Source: Lepidonotus clava (lineage: Eukaryota; Annelida; Polychaeta; Phyllodocida; Polynoidae). From it: DNA of 64,000 nt. The translations under genes and the position numbers were made by a program. Shown here in pieces: positions 8,504 to 17,385 of the stretch. Each line of letters begins with the position of its first letter. Position 1 is the stretch's first letter. The notes beneath the pieces are model-generated. The model was not told the DNA's origin and made no database searches. It saw nothing but the letters and a program-made list of their open reading frames with translations. The stretch covers positions 31,340,966 through 31,404,965 of the forward strand of contig OW387149.1 in NCBI GenBank assembly GCA_936440205.1, in the 5' to 3' direction.

Positions 8504-9259
8504 ATGAATACTTTTGAGATAGGTGATATTGTATTAATAGATTGTATCTATCCTAAAACTTGTGTAATTTACTTGAACGGTTTTAAGATAATGGGATCAA
8601 CAGTAAATGTGTTTGATGCAAGGTTGAAAGTTCCTTTTTCAATGATAGTTGCAGGTCCAAGTAATTCGGGGAAAACTACTTTTGTATTAAAGTTAATTAA
8701 GAATGGTGATGATGATTATTTTATAAGTAGACGTTTTGATTATATTGTTTGGTTTTATGGTCAGACTATTCCAAATGATAAAGACGTGTTAGAGGGGAAA
8801 GTTACGTTTCATGAAGGTTTACCTGATTCTTTAGATGAATTTGTCAATTCAAATCAATTTGGATTACTAGTTTTTGATGATTTAATGTCAGAATGTGGAA
8901 ATAGTAAACTTTTATCTGAATTTTTTACTAAACGTTCTCATCATGAAAATGTAAGTATCATTTTTATTACTCAAAATTTGTTTCAGGATGGTAAAGAAAG
9001 AAAGACTTTTGTAAAGAATGCAACTTATTTAGTTTTATTTAATTCTCCGCTTGATCAGACGACTGCTTATTTTATTGGTAGAAAGTTGATGCCAAGGGAC
9101 AGTAAATGTTTTATTGAAATATATAATCATGCTGTACAAAGACCGCATGGTTATTTATTGATAGACGGTCATCAGGAGACTCCGAAAGATGCTATGTTTC
9201 GGTCAAATATTTTTGGAGAAGTTCAACATGTGTTTATAGTACGAAAGAAATGTTCTTAA
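8504..9259 (+). CDS. ATP: Genome-packaging ATPase (FtsK/HerA-like, Polinton ATP)
   Basis: 251 residues. Walker A is GPSNSGKT at residues 51-58 and Walker B is LLVFDDLM with acids at 125-126. A segment IIFITQNLF near 150 is the sensor-like strand seen in A32-type viral packaging ATPases. The likely role is to drive element DNA into capsids. The first ATG gives a 30-residue leader; an internal ATG at residue 30 is possible, and the Walker A spacing fits either. The stop codon overlaps a copy of the shared motif. It lies directly after the integrase. Confidence 0.92.
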   Translation: MNTFEIGDIVLIDCIYPKTCVIYLNGFKIMGSTVNVFDARLKVPFSMIVAGPSNSGKTTFVLKLIKNGDDDYFISRRFDYIVWFYGQTIPNDKDVLEGKVTFHEGLPDSLDEFVNSNQFGLLVFDDLMSECGNSKLLSEFFTKRSHHENVSIIFITQNLFQDGKERKTFVKNATYLVLFNSPLDQTTAYFIGRKLMPRDSKCFIEIYNHAVQRPHGYLLIDGHQETPKDAMFRSNIFGEVQHVFIVRKKCS

Positions 9260-9262
9260 GAT
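9247..9262 (+). promoter_or_regulatory. Shared intergenic motif overlapping the ATPase stop
   Basis: AAATGTTCTTAAGATA, with the TAA stop inside the motif, 75 bases before the next ATG. A looser relative (AATGTTGCTGAGAT) lies at about 11,150, just after the gene ending at 11,138. Confidence 0.4.
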
Positions 9263-9324
9263 AATGATTTCGTACAATTGTTATAGTACTTTGATGGTAA
9301 TTCTGTATGCAGTAGCTATTCATA

Positions 9325-9687
9325 ATGCCAACACGTAATGATTTGAGTAAAAATTTAAGAAAGATTCTTTATTCTAAAAAGTTTCTAAATATGTTAGCGA
9401 AGGCGAAAGGTTCAGCTGATAGAAAAGGTGTAATAGATTTAGGGAGTAAAGTAGAAATTGATGCAGTTTGTCAGTGTATAAAGAGTATTTTGCAAGGTCA
9501 TGTGAAATTAAGTCGAGCTAAAATAAAACGATTGCAAGCTGAAAGAAATCATTTAAGATTGTTGGCACATTCTAAAATGGGGTTGCGAGAAAAGAAGGAA
9601 CGTTTGAATCAAATAGGTAAAGGAATTCTTCCTATTATTATTAGCGGTGCATTAGGATTATTGTCTTCTATATTTAGGAAAAGGTAA
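9325..9687 (+). CDS. Small basic Polinton protein, paralogue A
   Basis: 120 residues, rich in lysine and arginine. Order: helical N-terminus; ADRKGVIDLGSKVEIDAVCQ; the segment ILQGHVKLSRAKIKRL; RNHLRLLA; and a hydrophobic C-terminal stretch GKGILPIIISGALGLLSSIF ending in a short basic tail. The block with the pattern I-L-x-G-x-V-x-L-S, then K-x-L-x-x-x-R-x-x-L-R-L-L, is familiar from small uncharacterised Polinton/adintovirus proteins. A virion core or membrane-interacting role is likely but unproven. The neighbour at 9690 is its tandem paralogue, two bases downstream. Confidence 0.75.
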   Translation: MPTRNDLSKNLRKILYSKKFLNMLAKAKGSADRKGVIDLGSKVEIDAVCQCIKSILQGHVKLSRAKIKRLQAERNHLRLLAHSKMGLREKKERLNQIGKGILPIIISGALGLLSSIFRKR

Positions 9688-9689
9688 TT

Positions 9690-10073
9690 ATGAAAGGTAA
9701 ATGTTGTAGTAAAGATTTCGATAAAAAAAAGATGAAGAAAGATGTTTTAAAAACTTATGCTTGTAAACATTATTTGAAATTATTATCATATAGTAAAGGT
9801 CAAAAAAGGAATAAACTTATCGATTTAGGAGATAGTAATGAATTGAAATCAATTTGTGATTGTGTGTATAACATTTTGAAAGGTAATGTTGAAATATCTC
9901 CAAAAGAAATGAATTATTTACAGAAAGATAAAATTCGTTTAAGATTACTTCCGAAGAAATCAGTTTCAAATAAGATTAAACGCGCATCTATGAAACAGTT
10001 AGGTAAAAATTCGTTACCTATCATTATAAAAAATTCACTTGCTGCTTTAAAATTATTAAAGAATATAAAGTGA
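9690..10073 (+). CDS. Small basic Polinton protein, paralogue B
   Basis: 127 residues with the same layout as the gene before it: RNKLIDLGDSNELKSICDCV, then ILKGNVEISPKEMNYL, RLRLLPKKS, and a C-terminal hydrophobic part GKNSLPIIIKNSLAALKLL. Identity to paralogue A is modest at protein level, so the duplication is old or the copies have diverged under different demands. The ATG is two bases after the previous stop, which suggests co-transcription with reinitiation or a shared message. Confidence 0.75.
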   Translation: MKGKCCSKDFDKKKMKKDVLKTYACKHYLKLLSYSKGQKRNKLIDLGDSNELKSICDCVYNILKGNVEISPKEMNYLQKDKIRLRLLPKKSVSNKIKRASMKQLGKNSLPIIIKNSLAALKLLKNIK

Positions 10074-10082
10074 AATTGTAGA

Positions 10083-11138
10083 ATGTCAAATTTTCAGGAA
10101 AGTATTATTATACCATACAAAATGTTTAAAAGTTGTAATTTCGAAAAGCTTGATAAAGAGAACAGAAATGAAAATGTGAATTATGCATTGAAGAGACAAG
10201 ACCAGCTGTTGCAGGAAAAAATGTTTGGTATGAAACCTTATGATGAGATTTATTCGACGTATCATCCTACAGAACAATATTTAGGAAGTGATACTTTAAT
10301 GATCAATGATATTGTTAGAAAGATTAACGTTAGACAGAGACCTAACATTGAAAGTATTTTAAGAAAACTTCAAGAAAATTCGGTAACTTGGAATAAAAAT
10401 GGTTTGGTTTCTATTAAAAATAGGATTATAAAAGGGTCTAATATAATAGATATTATGAAGTTTTTTTCAAAGACGATAAGTTTTAATCAGGAACCAGAAG
10501 GAGTAGAAGAATTGTATGATTATTTTCAAGAAATAAATGTTCCTTTAGTTTGGATAAAATATAAACCTAAATCTAAAAGAGTAGAGCATGAAAAAGTTGA
10601 TATTAGAAATTTTCCTTTAGAGGAATCTGAAAAAAAGGATGTAGCTGAAGCTTTATACTCTCCATTGAAAAAAGATGTACCTGAATTTTCACATTCTCCA
10701 TTAAGGAAAGCTAATAGAGATGAAGTTGAAACTTTCTATACACCAGAAATGAAGGTAAAGGTAGGTGATGTTGGAAAAAAAGAACCTATGAAGTTTATTG
10801 ATTTTACTCCACATTCTATTCCTGAATTTCATCATGTAGGTCCACCATCAATTTCTCCTGAATTTCAGCACAAAGGTTCTGATGTAATGTCTCGTGAATT
10901 TAAACACAAAGGTTCTCCTGTAATTTTGCCTACTGTAGTTCCACCGTATCCAGGTTTACCTAAACCTAGTGTAACTTCAGATAGTGTGGAAAAAATGAGT
11001 GAGAAAAGAGGAAAGCAGAAAAGGGAGAAAAAGGAGAAAAAGGAGAAAAAGGAGAGAGTTCCTGCTAAAACTTCAGAAAGAACTAGTTCATATGGCAGGA
11101 AAATTAAATTACCTGCAAGATGGGAATCTAAATATTAA
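10083..11138 (+). CDS. Conserved Polinton protein with ISW-like helical core and charged tail
   Basis: 351 residues. An opening IIPYKMFKSC, a helical stretch, then RPNIESILRKLQENSVTWNK followed by GLVSIKNRIIKGSNIIDIM, and later INVPLVWI. The trio of repeated helices, a W-(N/D)-x-x-G block and a G-S-N-I-x-D-(I/L) block matches, as I recall, a widespread unnamed protein next to Polinton capsid genes. The second half is disordered, with repeats of the type FSHSPL and PEFQHKGS, then a lysine/glutamate run KREKKEKKEKKE. The extreme C-terminus KLPARWESKY may be a protease-processed tail. Function unknown; a virion or assembly protein is likely from position just before the pVI-like and capsid genes. 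Confidence 0.7.
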   Translation: MSNFQESIIIPYKMFKSCNFEKLDKENRNENVNYALKRQDQLLQEKMFGMKPYDEIYSTYHPTEQYLGSDTLMINDIVRKINVRQRPNIESILRKLQENSVTWNKNGLVSIKNRIIKGSNIIDIMKFFSKTISFNQEPEGVEELYDYFQEINVPLVWIKYKPKSKRVEHEKVDIRNFPLEESEKKDVAEALYSPLKKDVPEFSHSPLRKANRDEVETFYTPEMKVKVGDVGKKEPMKFIDFTPHSIPEFHHVGPPSISPEFQHKGSDVMSREFKHKGSPVILPTVVPPYPGLPKPSVTSDSVEKMSEKRGKQKREKKEKKEKKERVPAKTSERTSSYGRKIKLPARWESKY

Positions 11139-11240
11139 ATCATATTTATAAATGTTGCTGAGATTGAGTTATTGAGTTAAGAGTTTTATTTTGAAATAAA
11201 TCTTCGCTGGTATTTTGTATTGACTAGTTGTAATAACGAA

Positions 11241-11708
11241 ATGTCTGCAGAATTTTATCGCAATCATTTTAGAAATTCATCACAATATGGTGGAACGTTA
11301 GATATTCCTCCGTTTATAGGCACACAATATCAAAAAGGGTATGGAATAGGTAATGTTATTTCGGGTTTTTTAAAACCTATGATAAAACCGTTATTCAATT
11401 TTGCAAAGAAACAGGCTAAAAAAAGGTTGATGACGGGTGGGTTAAATGTCGTGAAAAAGGTATTTTTTGAAAAGAAAAATATTAAAGACGCTTTAAAAGA
11501 TGAAGCAAAGTCGCAGTTACAAGGAGTTGGTTCTGATGCTTTAGATTATTTTAAATCTGAAAAGAGGAAACGTAAATCTAATTCAGATTCTGGTGATACA
11601 ATAGTTTCTTCTATTTCAAGCCCGACTAGGAAAAAAAGGAAGACTAGTAAGAAAATAAAGACTAGCAAGATATTAAAGAAAGTTGGAGATATTTTAGATG
11701 TAGTTTGA
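11241..11708 (+). CDS. pVI/pX-like membrane-active minor capsid protein
   Basis: 155 residues from the ATG at 11,241. An N-terminal YGGTLDIPPFIGTQYQKGYG leads into GIGNVISGFLKPMIKP, an amphipathic helix, then a basic segment with FAKKQAKKRLMTGGLNVVKK and a lysine/arginine tail (KRKRKSN, RKKRKTSKK). This layout, a Gly-rich turn followed by an amphipathic helix and a basic tail, is that of Polinton counterparts of adenovirus pVI/pX: membrane disruption and core binding, usually trimmed by the adenain protease encoded downstream. It lies just before the major capsid gene, as expected. Confidence 0.75.
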   Translation: MSAEFYRNHFRNSSQYGGTLDIPPFIGTQYQKGYGIGNVISGFLKPMIKPLFNFAKKQAKKRLMTGGLNVVKKVFFEKKNIKDALKDEAKSQLQGVGSDALDYFKSEKRKRKSNSDSGDTIVSSISSPTRKKRKTSKKIKTSKILKKVGDILDVV

Positions 11709-11743
11709 TATTAATATCTTTAAGATTGATATCGATTTTGATT

Positions 11744-11772
11744 GCTAGTCAAGATTATATATCTTGACTAGC
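11744..11772. repeat. Perfect hairpin, 12-bp stem, before the capsid gene
   Basis: GCTAGTCAAGAT, TATAT loop, then the exact reverse complement. It lies between the pVI-like stop at 11,708 and the capsid ATG at 11,808. It may be a transcript end, or an operator for the capsid gene, which lacks a visible copy of the shared intergenic motif. Confidence 0.65.
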
Positions 11773-11807
11773 AGTCTTGTTTGTTGAATGAAGTTTAAAG
11801 TTTCAAA

Positions 11808-13154
11808 ATGTCACATTCTAAATGTTTATGTGTTCCTGATACTGTGGATTTATTTTCTGTTCCTTTTACTGACGCAGTAGGTGAACAGAGTTTCTTTTCT
11901 AAAGTTTGGCCTTTGAATAATCTTTCGCAAGAAGGTCCAATTGAATATCTATTGAAAGCTAACAAGAAAGATTTTATAGATTTGTATCATAGTTTTGTTG
12001 AACTAAAACTCAAAATTTTGAAAAAGGATGGAAGTGCACCTGCAGCACCTACAGCACCTGCTGATGCTATCCCCGCAGCTTCTAAAGTACTTCCTGTAAA
12101 TTATTTATGTGCTGCTATGTTTAAAGATGTAGAACTTTATATTGGAAGTAAATTGATTTCAGGATCCAATAGTTTATATCCATATAAGGCTTTTATTGAA
12201 TTTGTATTAAATTATAATCCTGCTTATGTTGAAAGTTGGGGAGATGTTTGCGGATTTATTAAAGATACTAAAGATTTTAATGAAATTACCAATCTTGATG
12301 ATGATCATAATGAAGGGGCATATAAACGATTTCAGAAAACTCAATATGGAAAAACTTTCCAATTGATAGCTAAAGTTCACAATGATTTGTTTAATCAGAA
12401 TAGGTTATTTCCGGGAGATGTAGATATGAGAATACGATTTATTCGAAATTCACCTGAGTTTGCTTTGATGGCAAAGGATGGTGCTACAAATTATAAAATT
12501 GAAATAGAGGATGCAGTTTTTTATTCAAAACGTATGTCATTAAGCGATTCATTTTTAATTGAATTAGATAGGGCGCGATATGAAGGTAAACATTTAAAAT
12601 ATCCTTATCGTCGAGTAGAAGTAACTTATTCAACCCAAGGTCCAAATAAAAGTATTTTACAAGAAAATCGTATGATTTCTAATGATGAAATTCCACAGCG
12701 AATCATTGTAGGCTTGGTTGATGCTAGGGCTTTTGACGGTAATTATAAACATAATCCTTTTTATTTTCAAAATTTTGATGTCACGGAAATAAAAATTCAA
12801 AGAGATGGTGATGAAACTTCACCGTTTTATGAAATGAAGGTGGATTTTTCTGATGATACTTTTTTTCAAGCATATTCGGCTATGATATTTGGAACAGGAA
12901 GATTATTCAACAACAATGCTCCTTGTATTACACCTTCAGAGTTTAAGAAAGGAAGTTGTTTCTTTGTTTTTAATTTAAGTAAAGCCTTACCTAGTTCTGG
13001 AACTTTCGAGCTTTTTGAAAGTGGTACATTAAATGTTGTTGCGAATTTAAAGACTCCTAAAGCACACGGAATTGTTATGATATTTTTCAGTGAATATAAT
13101 TCTATGTTAAGTCTTGGTGAGACGAACCAAGTAGATATTGATGCTAGAGATTGA
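11808..13154 (+). CDS. MCP: Major capsid protein, double jelly-roll (Polinton PY/MCP)
   Basis: 448 residues. The N-terminus has the signature CLCVPDTVDLFSVPFTD, then LSQEGPIEY and a segment FIDLYHSFVELKLKI, which I recognise from the large class of invertebrate proteins often labelled F54H12.2-like and shown to be Polinton major capsid proteins. A short Ala/Pro-rich loop (APTAPADAIPAA) follows near residue 85. The strand-rich body includes LFPGDVDMRIRFIRN and a C-terminal GIVMIFFSEYNSMLSL. Size matches two tandem jelly-roll domains that form hexon-like trimers. The protease gene follows within ten bases, so the two are probably co-expressed. Confidence 0.9.
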   Translation: MSHSKCLCVPDTVDLFSVPFTDAVGEQSFFSKVWPLNNLSQEGPIEYLLKANKKDFIDLYHSFVELKLKILKKDGSAPAAPTAPADAIPAASKVLPVNYLCAAMFKDVELYIGSKLISGSNSLYPYKAFIEFVLNYNPAYVESWGDVCGFIKDTKDFNEITNLDDDHNEGAYKRFQKTQYGKTFQLIAKVHNDLFNQNRLFPGDVDMRIRFIRNSPEFALMAKDGATNYKIEIEDAVFYSKRMSLSDSFLIELDRARYEGKHLKYPYRRVEVTYSTQGPNKSILQENRMISNDEIPQRIIVGLVDARAFDGNYKHNPFYFQNFDVTEIKIQRDGDETSPFYEMKVDFSDDTFFQAYSAMIFGTGRLFNNNAPCITPSEFKKGSCFFVFNLSKALPSSGTFELFESGTLNVVANLKTPKAHGIVMIFFSEYNSMLSLGETNQVDIDARD

Positions 13155-13161
13155 AATCAAA

Positions 13162-13770
13162 ATGTTTGGTGATGAAATTGAAAATCTTTTAAAATATTCA
13201 AAAGTAACTTCTCCTACATTTCATGGGGTTTATTCTGCAAATAATCTTCCAAAATTTGTTTCTTGTTATCCATCAAGTTTTGTAGTTAACACTCATGAAA
13301 CTACAAAACCAGGTGAACATTGGGTGTCATTTTATTTTAAATCTAAACATTCATTACCTGAATATTTCGATTCTTTTGGATTTCCTCCTATGAAAAGATA
13401 TTTTCATAACTTTTTAAAATCGTCAACTTCTAAAAAGAATTTCAGGTATTCTCAGAAAACTATTCAAAATTTATTTTCAGCATATTGCGGGCATTATGTT
13501 ATATATTTCATATATAATAGATGTTTAGGTCAAGACATGAAGAGTATTTTAAGGAATTTTTCAAATGATACTCGAAGAAATGACTTAATTGTAAGCGCAT
13601 TTATAAAGAAAATGAAAAAGAGAATAAAAAATATGAAAAAGCATAAATGTTTTGCAGATGTTAAATCCACTGCAAGGTGTATTCAGAATTGTCAGAATTG
13701 TGTTGCGTATTACAACACCAAACTTTATAGACACCAAAATGATCATGCAGACACTAAAAGGTTACATTAA
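13162..13770 (+). CDS. PRO: Adenain-like cysteine protease (Polinton PRO)
   Basis: 202 residues from the ATG at 13,162; an ATG at 13,141 would overlap the capsid stop. Catalytic residues in family order: His53 in GEHWVSFYF, Asp70 in EYFDSFG and Cys109 in SAYCGHYVIYF, with a Gln (TIQN) a few residues before the Cys for the oxyanion hole. This is the C5/C48-type fold used by adenoviruses and Polintons to mature capsid proteins. The C-terminus is basic with extra cysteines (CIQNCQNC). It directly follows the capsid gene. Short direct repeats start in the last codons and continue past the stop. Confidence 0.92.
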   Translation: MFGDEIENLLKYSKVTSPTFHGVYSANNLPKFVSCYPSSFVVNTHETTKPGEHWVSFYFKSKHSLPEYFDSFGFPPMKRYFHNFLKSSTSKKNFRYSQKTIQNLFSAYCGHYVIYFIYNRCLGQDMKSILRNFSNDTRRNDLIVSAFIKKMKKRIKNMKKHKCFADVKSTARCIQNCQNCVAYYNTKLYRHQNDHADTKRLH

Positions 13771-13865
13771 TTTCTTTAAGCAAACCAGACACCATGTAGA
13801 CACCAAAGGTTTGTTTTTTATTCTATGTAGCCTAGACACCAAAGGTTTGTATCAAGACAGCAAAA
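13727..13865 (+). repeat. Short direct repeats at the protease 3' end
   Basis: Imperfect copies of TAGACACCAAAGGTTTG occur four to five times, about every 30 bases, beginning inside the last codons of the protease gene. They mark the start of the repeat-rich right part of the element. Confidence 0.65.
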
Positions 13866-13952
13866 CGATTAATTATCGTGTGATTATATTCATTAGGTCA
13901 CTAGAAATTTGCTGGATTTGATACTTTATATCAGTTATTTCAAGTTTGAAGT

Positions 13953-14309
13953 ATGGATATGATAAAAAGTAACGTTTTGAAATCGTATCCAAACCCTAAT
14001 AAAATTAGTATTGGAGGAGTTTGTGTAACTTTATTATTAACTGTAGTTGTTATTGGATTGGAATTAAGAAAGTCTTCGAATTCAGAGAATTACTTTTATT
14101 GTTCAACTAATTCTATACAAACTAGAAATAACAAAGTCAAAAGTATGTATTTAATTTGTAGAAACGTAGAAATTCAGAGCGTCTCTCCAGTTAGTCGAGC
14201 AGTTCATTCGGTGGAACCTTCTTCGTTGAATTTAACAAATTTGTTAAATTCAACGAAGTTTTCTTTGTTGAATTCTGCAAACTGGTCTACTGAACGTTCT
14301 TTACTTTAA
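13953..14309 (+). CDS. Possible small membrane protein
   Basis: 118 residues with one clear membrane segment, about residues 18-37 (ISIGGVCVTLLLTVVVIGLE), after a short N-terminus; the remainder is Ser/Asn-rich with no motif. A type II or tail-outside single-pass layout is possible. Doubt arises because a perfect 38-base palindrome lies inside the frame and encodes part of the C-terminal third, and because the gene sits where coding content gives way to repeats. Late small membrane proteins are common in related elements. I do not recognise it. Confidence 0.35.
   Translation: MDMIKSNVLKSYPNPNKISIGGVCVTLLLTVVVIGLELRKSSNSENYFYCSTNSIQTRNNKVKSMYLICRNVEIQSVSPVSRAVHSVEPSSLNLTNLLNSTKFSLLNSANWSTERSLL
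14221..14258. repeat. Perfect 38-base palindrome
   Basis: CTTCGTTGAATTTAACAAA followed immediately by its exact reverse complement, with no loop. It lies inside the possible membrane-protein frame. Confidence 0.95.
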
Positions 14310-15810
14310 GCAGTTTAGTTTAACATTACTTCAACTGTTCGTAATGTTAAATCGAGCAGTTGAACATTTGAATATTTTAGTTTACGTACAGTTACAGTAA
14401 CGTTATCACGTAATGTGAATACTTTCATCGAGCAGTTGAAACATTTGAATACATTTTGAGTTTGGATGAACGATTAAATCATTTCGTTCTTTTTTAAGAT
14501 GTAAATTTCATTCGATATTTAAGTTATTTGTAAATGAGATGCATATTCTTTCTTATTTATAATTGTAAATGTACTACACAATGTTTAGTGTTGTTGACTA
14601 ACATTTCAGTTGAGCAAGAGTTTGGAAAGCAAATGAGTTTGGAAGCAAAAGTAGCGCAGTGCGATTTAGCATGAGCTGACCAACAACTGTGGAATTAGTT
14701 ACAAGTTTCTTTTACAGTATTGTAGAGAACTACACATTATCAGTGAGCCGACTGTAGAGGAATTCTATACTTTTTCTCCATAGAAGAATTGTATATTATT
14801 CTTTTCTATAGTTAAAGTTCAGGTGTACGTTCCATCTACTGTAATAAGAGTTGCTATTTCCACAAATTAAAGTTGACTTGGTTAAAGTTCTGCTAATTTA
14901 CTGTGGGCAATGTAAGAATGTTTGTAGCATCTTATTAAAGATGCAATCATACAATTTTATGTTGCTTTCTACAAAGCTAACAGTTCATATGTTATTTCAA
15001 CTATGCCAATTGATGTTTGTTGATAATACAAATATTGTGTTAGTACATTCGTTCTGTGCGGGTTTCATGTATATACTGTTCATGTTGTGCGGGTTTCATG
15101 TATATACTGCTCATGTTGTGAAAGTTACGCGTAGCTTTGTACATTGTTTTCACATGTACATGGTTGATGATTGTAAATATAATGGAATGTATAATGTAAT
15201 GTAAATAATGCTATTATTTATACACTAGGTGATACCTCGTATTTCGTTCATCCGATGCAAGATTGCTTTATAAAAATGTAAGTATTCTTTTATTTATTTC
15301 TTTACTTGTTTAGTTCCATAAAGTGTATTCTTAAATTCAAAGCGCATTCTTTATAGAATTATAACGCGCATTATTAGTGTATTTAATTCTATAAAGGGTA
15401 TTCTTTATTTGTAAGTTAAGAGTTTATATATTGTATTTTACTGTTCAGAATCGATTCTTTATACTATCTGAACGAATAGTTTTGAAATTCATTTTTTAAT
15501 TGAATATTTGAATATTGTATTTCAGGTTTTGAGTTGTAGGTTTGTTATGGTATCGTGAAGAATGCAGTTTGTTATGGTATCGTGAAGAATGCACTCATAG
15601 GACCAACGCGAAGTGTTGTGGTATCGTGAAGAATGCCTCCATAGGACTAATGCGAAGGATGCATTCTCATAGGACTATTTGAGAACTATTTCTACACTAA
15701 TAACTTGTTCTTTGAAAGAATGTTTTTTCAGTTAGAAGAATGTTCATATTAAACTACATTGTGAACATTGTTGTCAACGTAGTTTAGTTGAATGTTCTTC
15801 TATCTTAATA

Positions 15811-15975
15811 CTCCTTCAAGGCTCCGTGAGATATTAAAGACTCCTTCAAGGCTCCGTGAGATATTAAGACTGACTTGTGAACTTTAATACTCCTTCAATG
15901 CTCCGTGATTTGTGAACTTTAATACTCTTTCAATGCTCCGTGATAATACTCCTTCAATGCTCCGTGAGATATTAA
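15811..15975 (+). repeat. Tandem repeat, unit around CTCCTTCAAGGCTCCGTGAG
   Basis: Five imperfect copies, most followed by ATATTAAGACTGACTTGTGA or a shortened form of it, giving a higher-order unit of roughly 30-55 bases. Confidence 0.85.
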
Positions 15976-16036
15976 GACTGACTTGTGAACTTATAACAAA
16001 GGATCTTACTGTTACATCTACTATTACAAGGATCTT

Positions 16037-16092
16037 GTTCGTTACTACTATACAAGGATACTAGCAAGATTGTTGTAATAGTAGTAACGAGC
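16037..16092. repeat. Imperfect hairpin around TCGTTACTACTAT
   Basis: TCGTTACTACTATACA on the left pairs with TGTAATAGTAGTAACGA on the right across a loop of about 20 bases, one base out of register. Confidence 0.65.
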
Positions 16093-16126
16093 ATCTACTG
16101 TATATCTTGCAACTGATGAGCTAAGC

Positions 16127-16162
16127 CTGTTGGGTAATTTGATGAGAACAATTACCCAACAG
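16127..16162. repeat. Perfect hairpin, 13-bp stem
   Basis: CTGTTGGGTAATT, a 10-base loop, then AATTACCCAACAG. Confidence 0.8.
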
Positions 16163-16695
16163 ACCTAGTATACTTTTTTTGTGAGAGATGCACATCTATT
16201 CAAGGAAGTGTACTGCTGTCTACAATTCTATTCAAGGAAATGTACTGCTGTCTATAATAATTCAGTTTAATTTCGTTAACCTTTCGCTTGTTATATTATC
16301 TTGAGAGATTCCAATAGTTATTTAATTGGTTGGAAACTATAAGATAATTAGTCTAGCGAAAGTGAGTTGCAACGAATGAAGATGTAGCCTACATCAAGTT
16401 GACGTTGTTTTGTTTTCGATAATTTATTTGACTTTGTTTTTCTTGTTTTCGTTACCTTATTTATTTGGTGACATTTCTTTGTCGTAAATACTTTGTGATA
16501 CAGCGAGAAATAACTGTTACTTTATGATACAGCGAGAAATAACTGTTACTTTATGATGTCTTTGCATAGTCTGTTATTGTATGTTGTCTTTGCACACTAT
16601 TGTATGTAATGTTACTTATTGTATGGTGCATACAGTAATTGTATGACATGAAATGTTACTATGCTGTCTTCAAGTTTTACTATTATACTTTATGT

Positions 16696-16772
16696 TGAAA
16701 ACTTGGTGTCAAATACTTGGTGTCAAATACTTGGTGTCAAATACTTGGTGTCAAATACTTGGTGTCAAATGT
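16696..16772 (+). repeat. Tandem repeat of ACTTGGTGTCAAAT
   Basis: A 15-base unit (ACTTGGTGTCAAAT plus one base) repeated five to six times without spacers. Uniform repeats with no unique spacers rule out a CRISPR-like array. Confidence 0.9.
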
Positions 16773-17204
16773 CTGTAAGGTGTCTGTACTGTGCGGTGTC
16801 TTTTTTTAAAGTTTAAGTTGACGTTTAAATTTTGTTGTCAAAATGTCTGTATGTTGTTTTCTGTTAAAGTTAAACTTGCTGATACTAAAAGTGATATTAA
16901 AGTACTATTAAAGTGCTTATTAAAGTGTTATTAAAGTGCTAAATTTATTGATAAATGTATGGTGTCTTGCTTTTATAAAATGTGTTGGCTATTAAAGTGC
17001 TTTTATAAAATGTGTTGGCTATTAAAGTGCTTAACAATCGTTCATGAAAAGAAAAACGTAATACATGGTTAGACGAAAAGTAAAGTAGCTGTCAAATTCG
17101 AACATATATATCACTGTTACTGATGTTTCATACTATTTTAATTACTTTGTTTTAAATATCGCTGTTACTGATGTTTCGTAACTGTTAGCGATATTACTCG
17201 TATT

Positions 17205-17385
17205 TCTACTTTGTACATTCTTAGTACTTTGTACATTCTTAGTACTTTGTACATTCTTAGTATTTTGTACATTCTTAGTACTTAAGTTATGAATTTGAGG
17301 TGACATATTGTTAATGTACATTCTTAGTACTTACTTTGTACATTCTTAGTACTTAAGTTATGAATTTGAGGTGACATATTGTTAA
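17205..17385 (+). repeat. Tandem 18-base repeat inside a larger duplication
   Basis: GTACATTCTTAGTACTTT is repeated in blocks; the following unit AAGTTATGAATTTGAGGTGA recurs at about 17,284 and 17,354, so a block of about 70 bases is itself duplicated. Confidence 0.85.

Noticed and set aside
13652-13921. 89-codon frame overlapping the protease end
   Set aside because: It is a second-frame reading of the protease gene and of the direct repeats after it.
14851-15204. 117-codon frame in the Polinton right part
   Set aside because: It runs through a 32-base direct repeat, lacks an ATG at the start and has no domain; it looks like a by-product of low stop density.
16696-16772. CRISPR-like direct repeats
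   Set aside because: The units are tandem with no unique spacers, and this is animal DNA.
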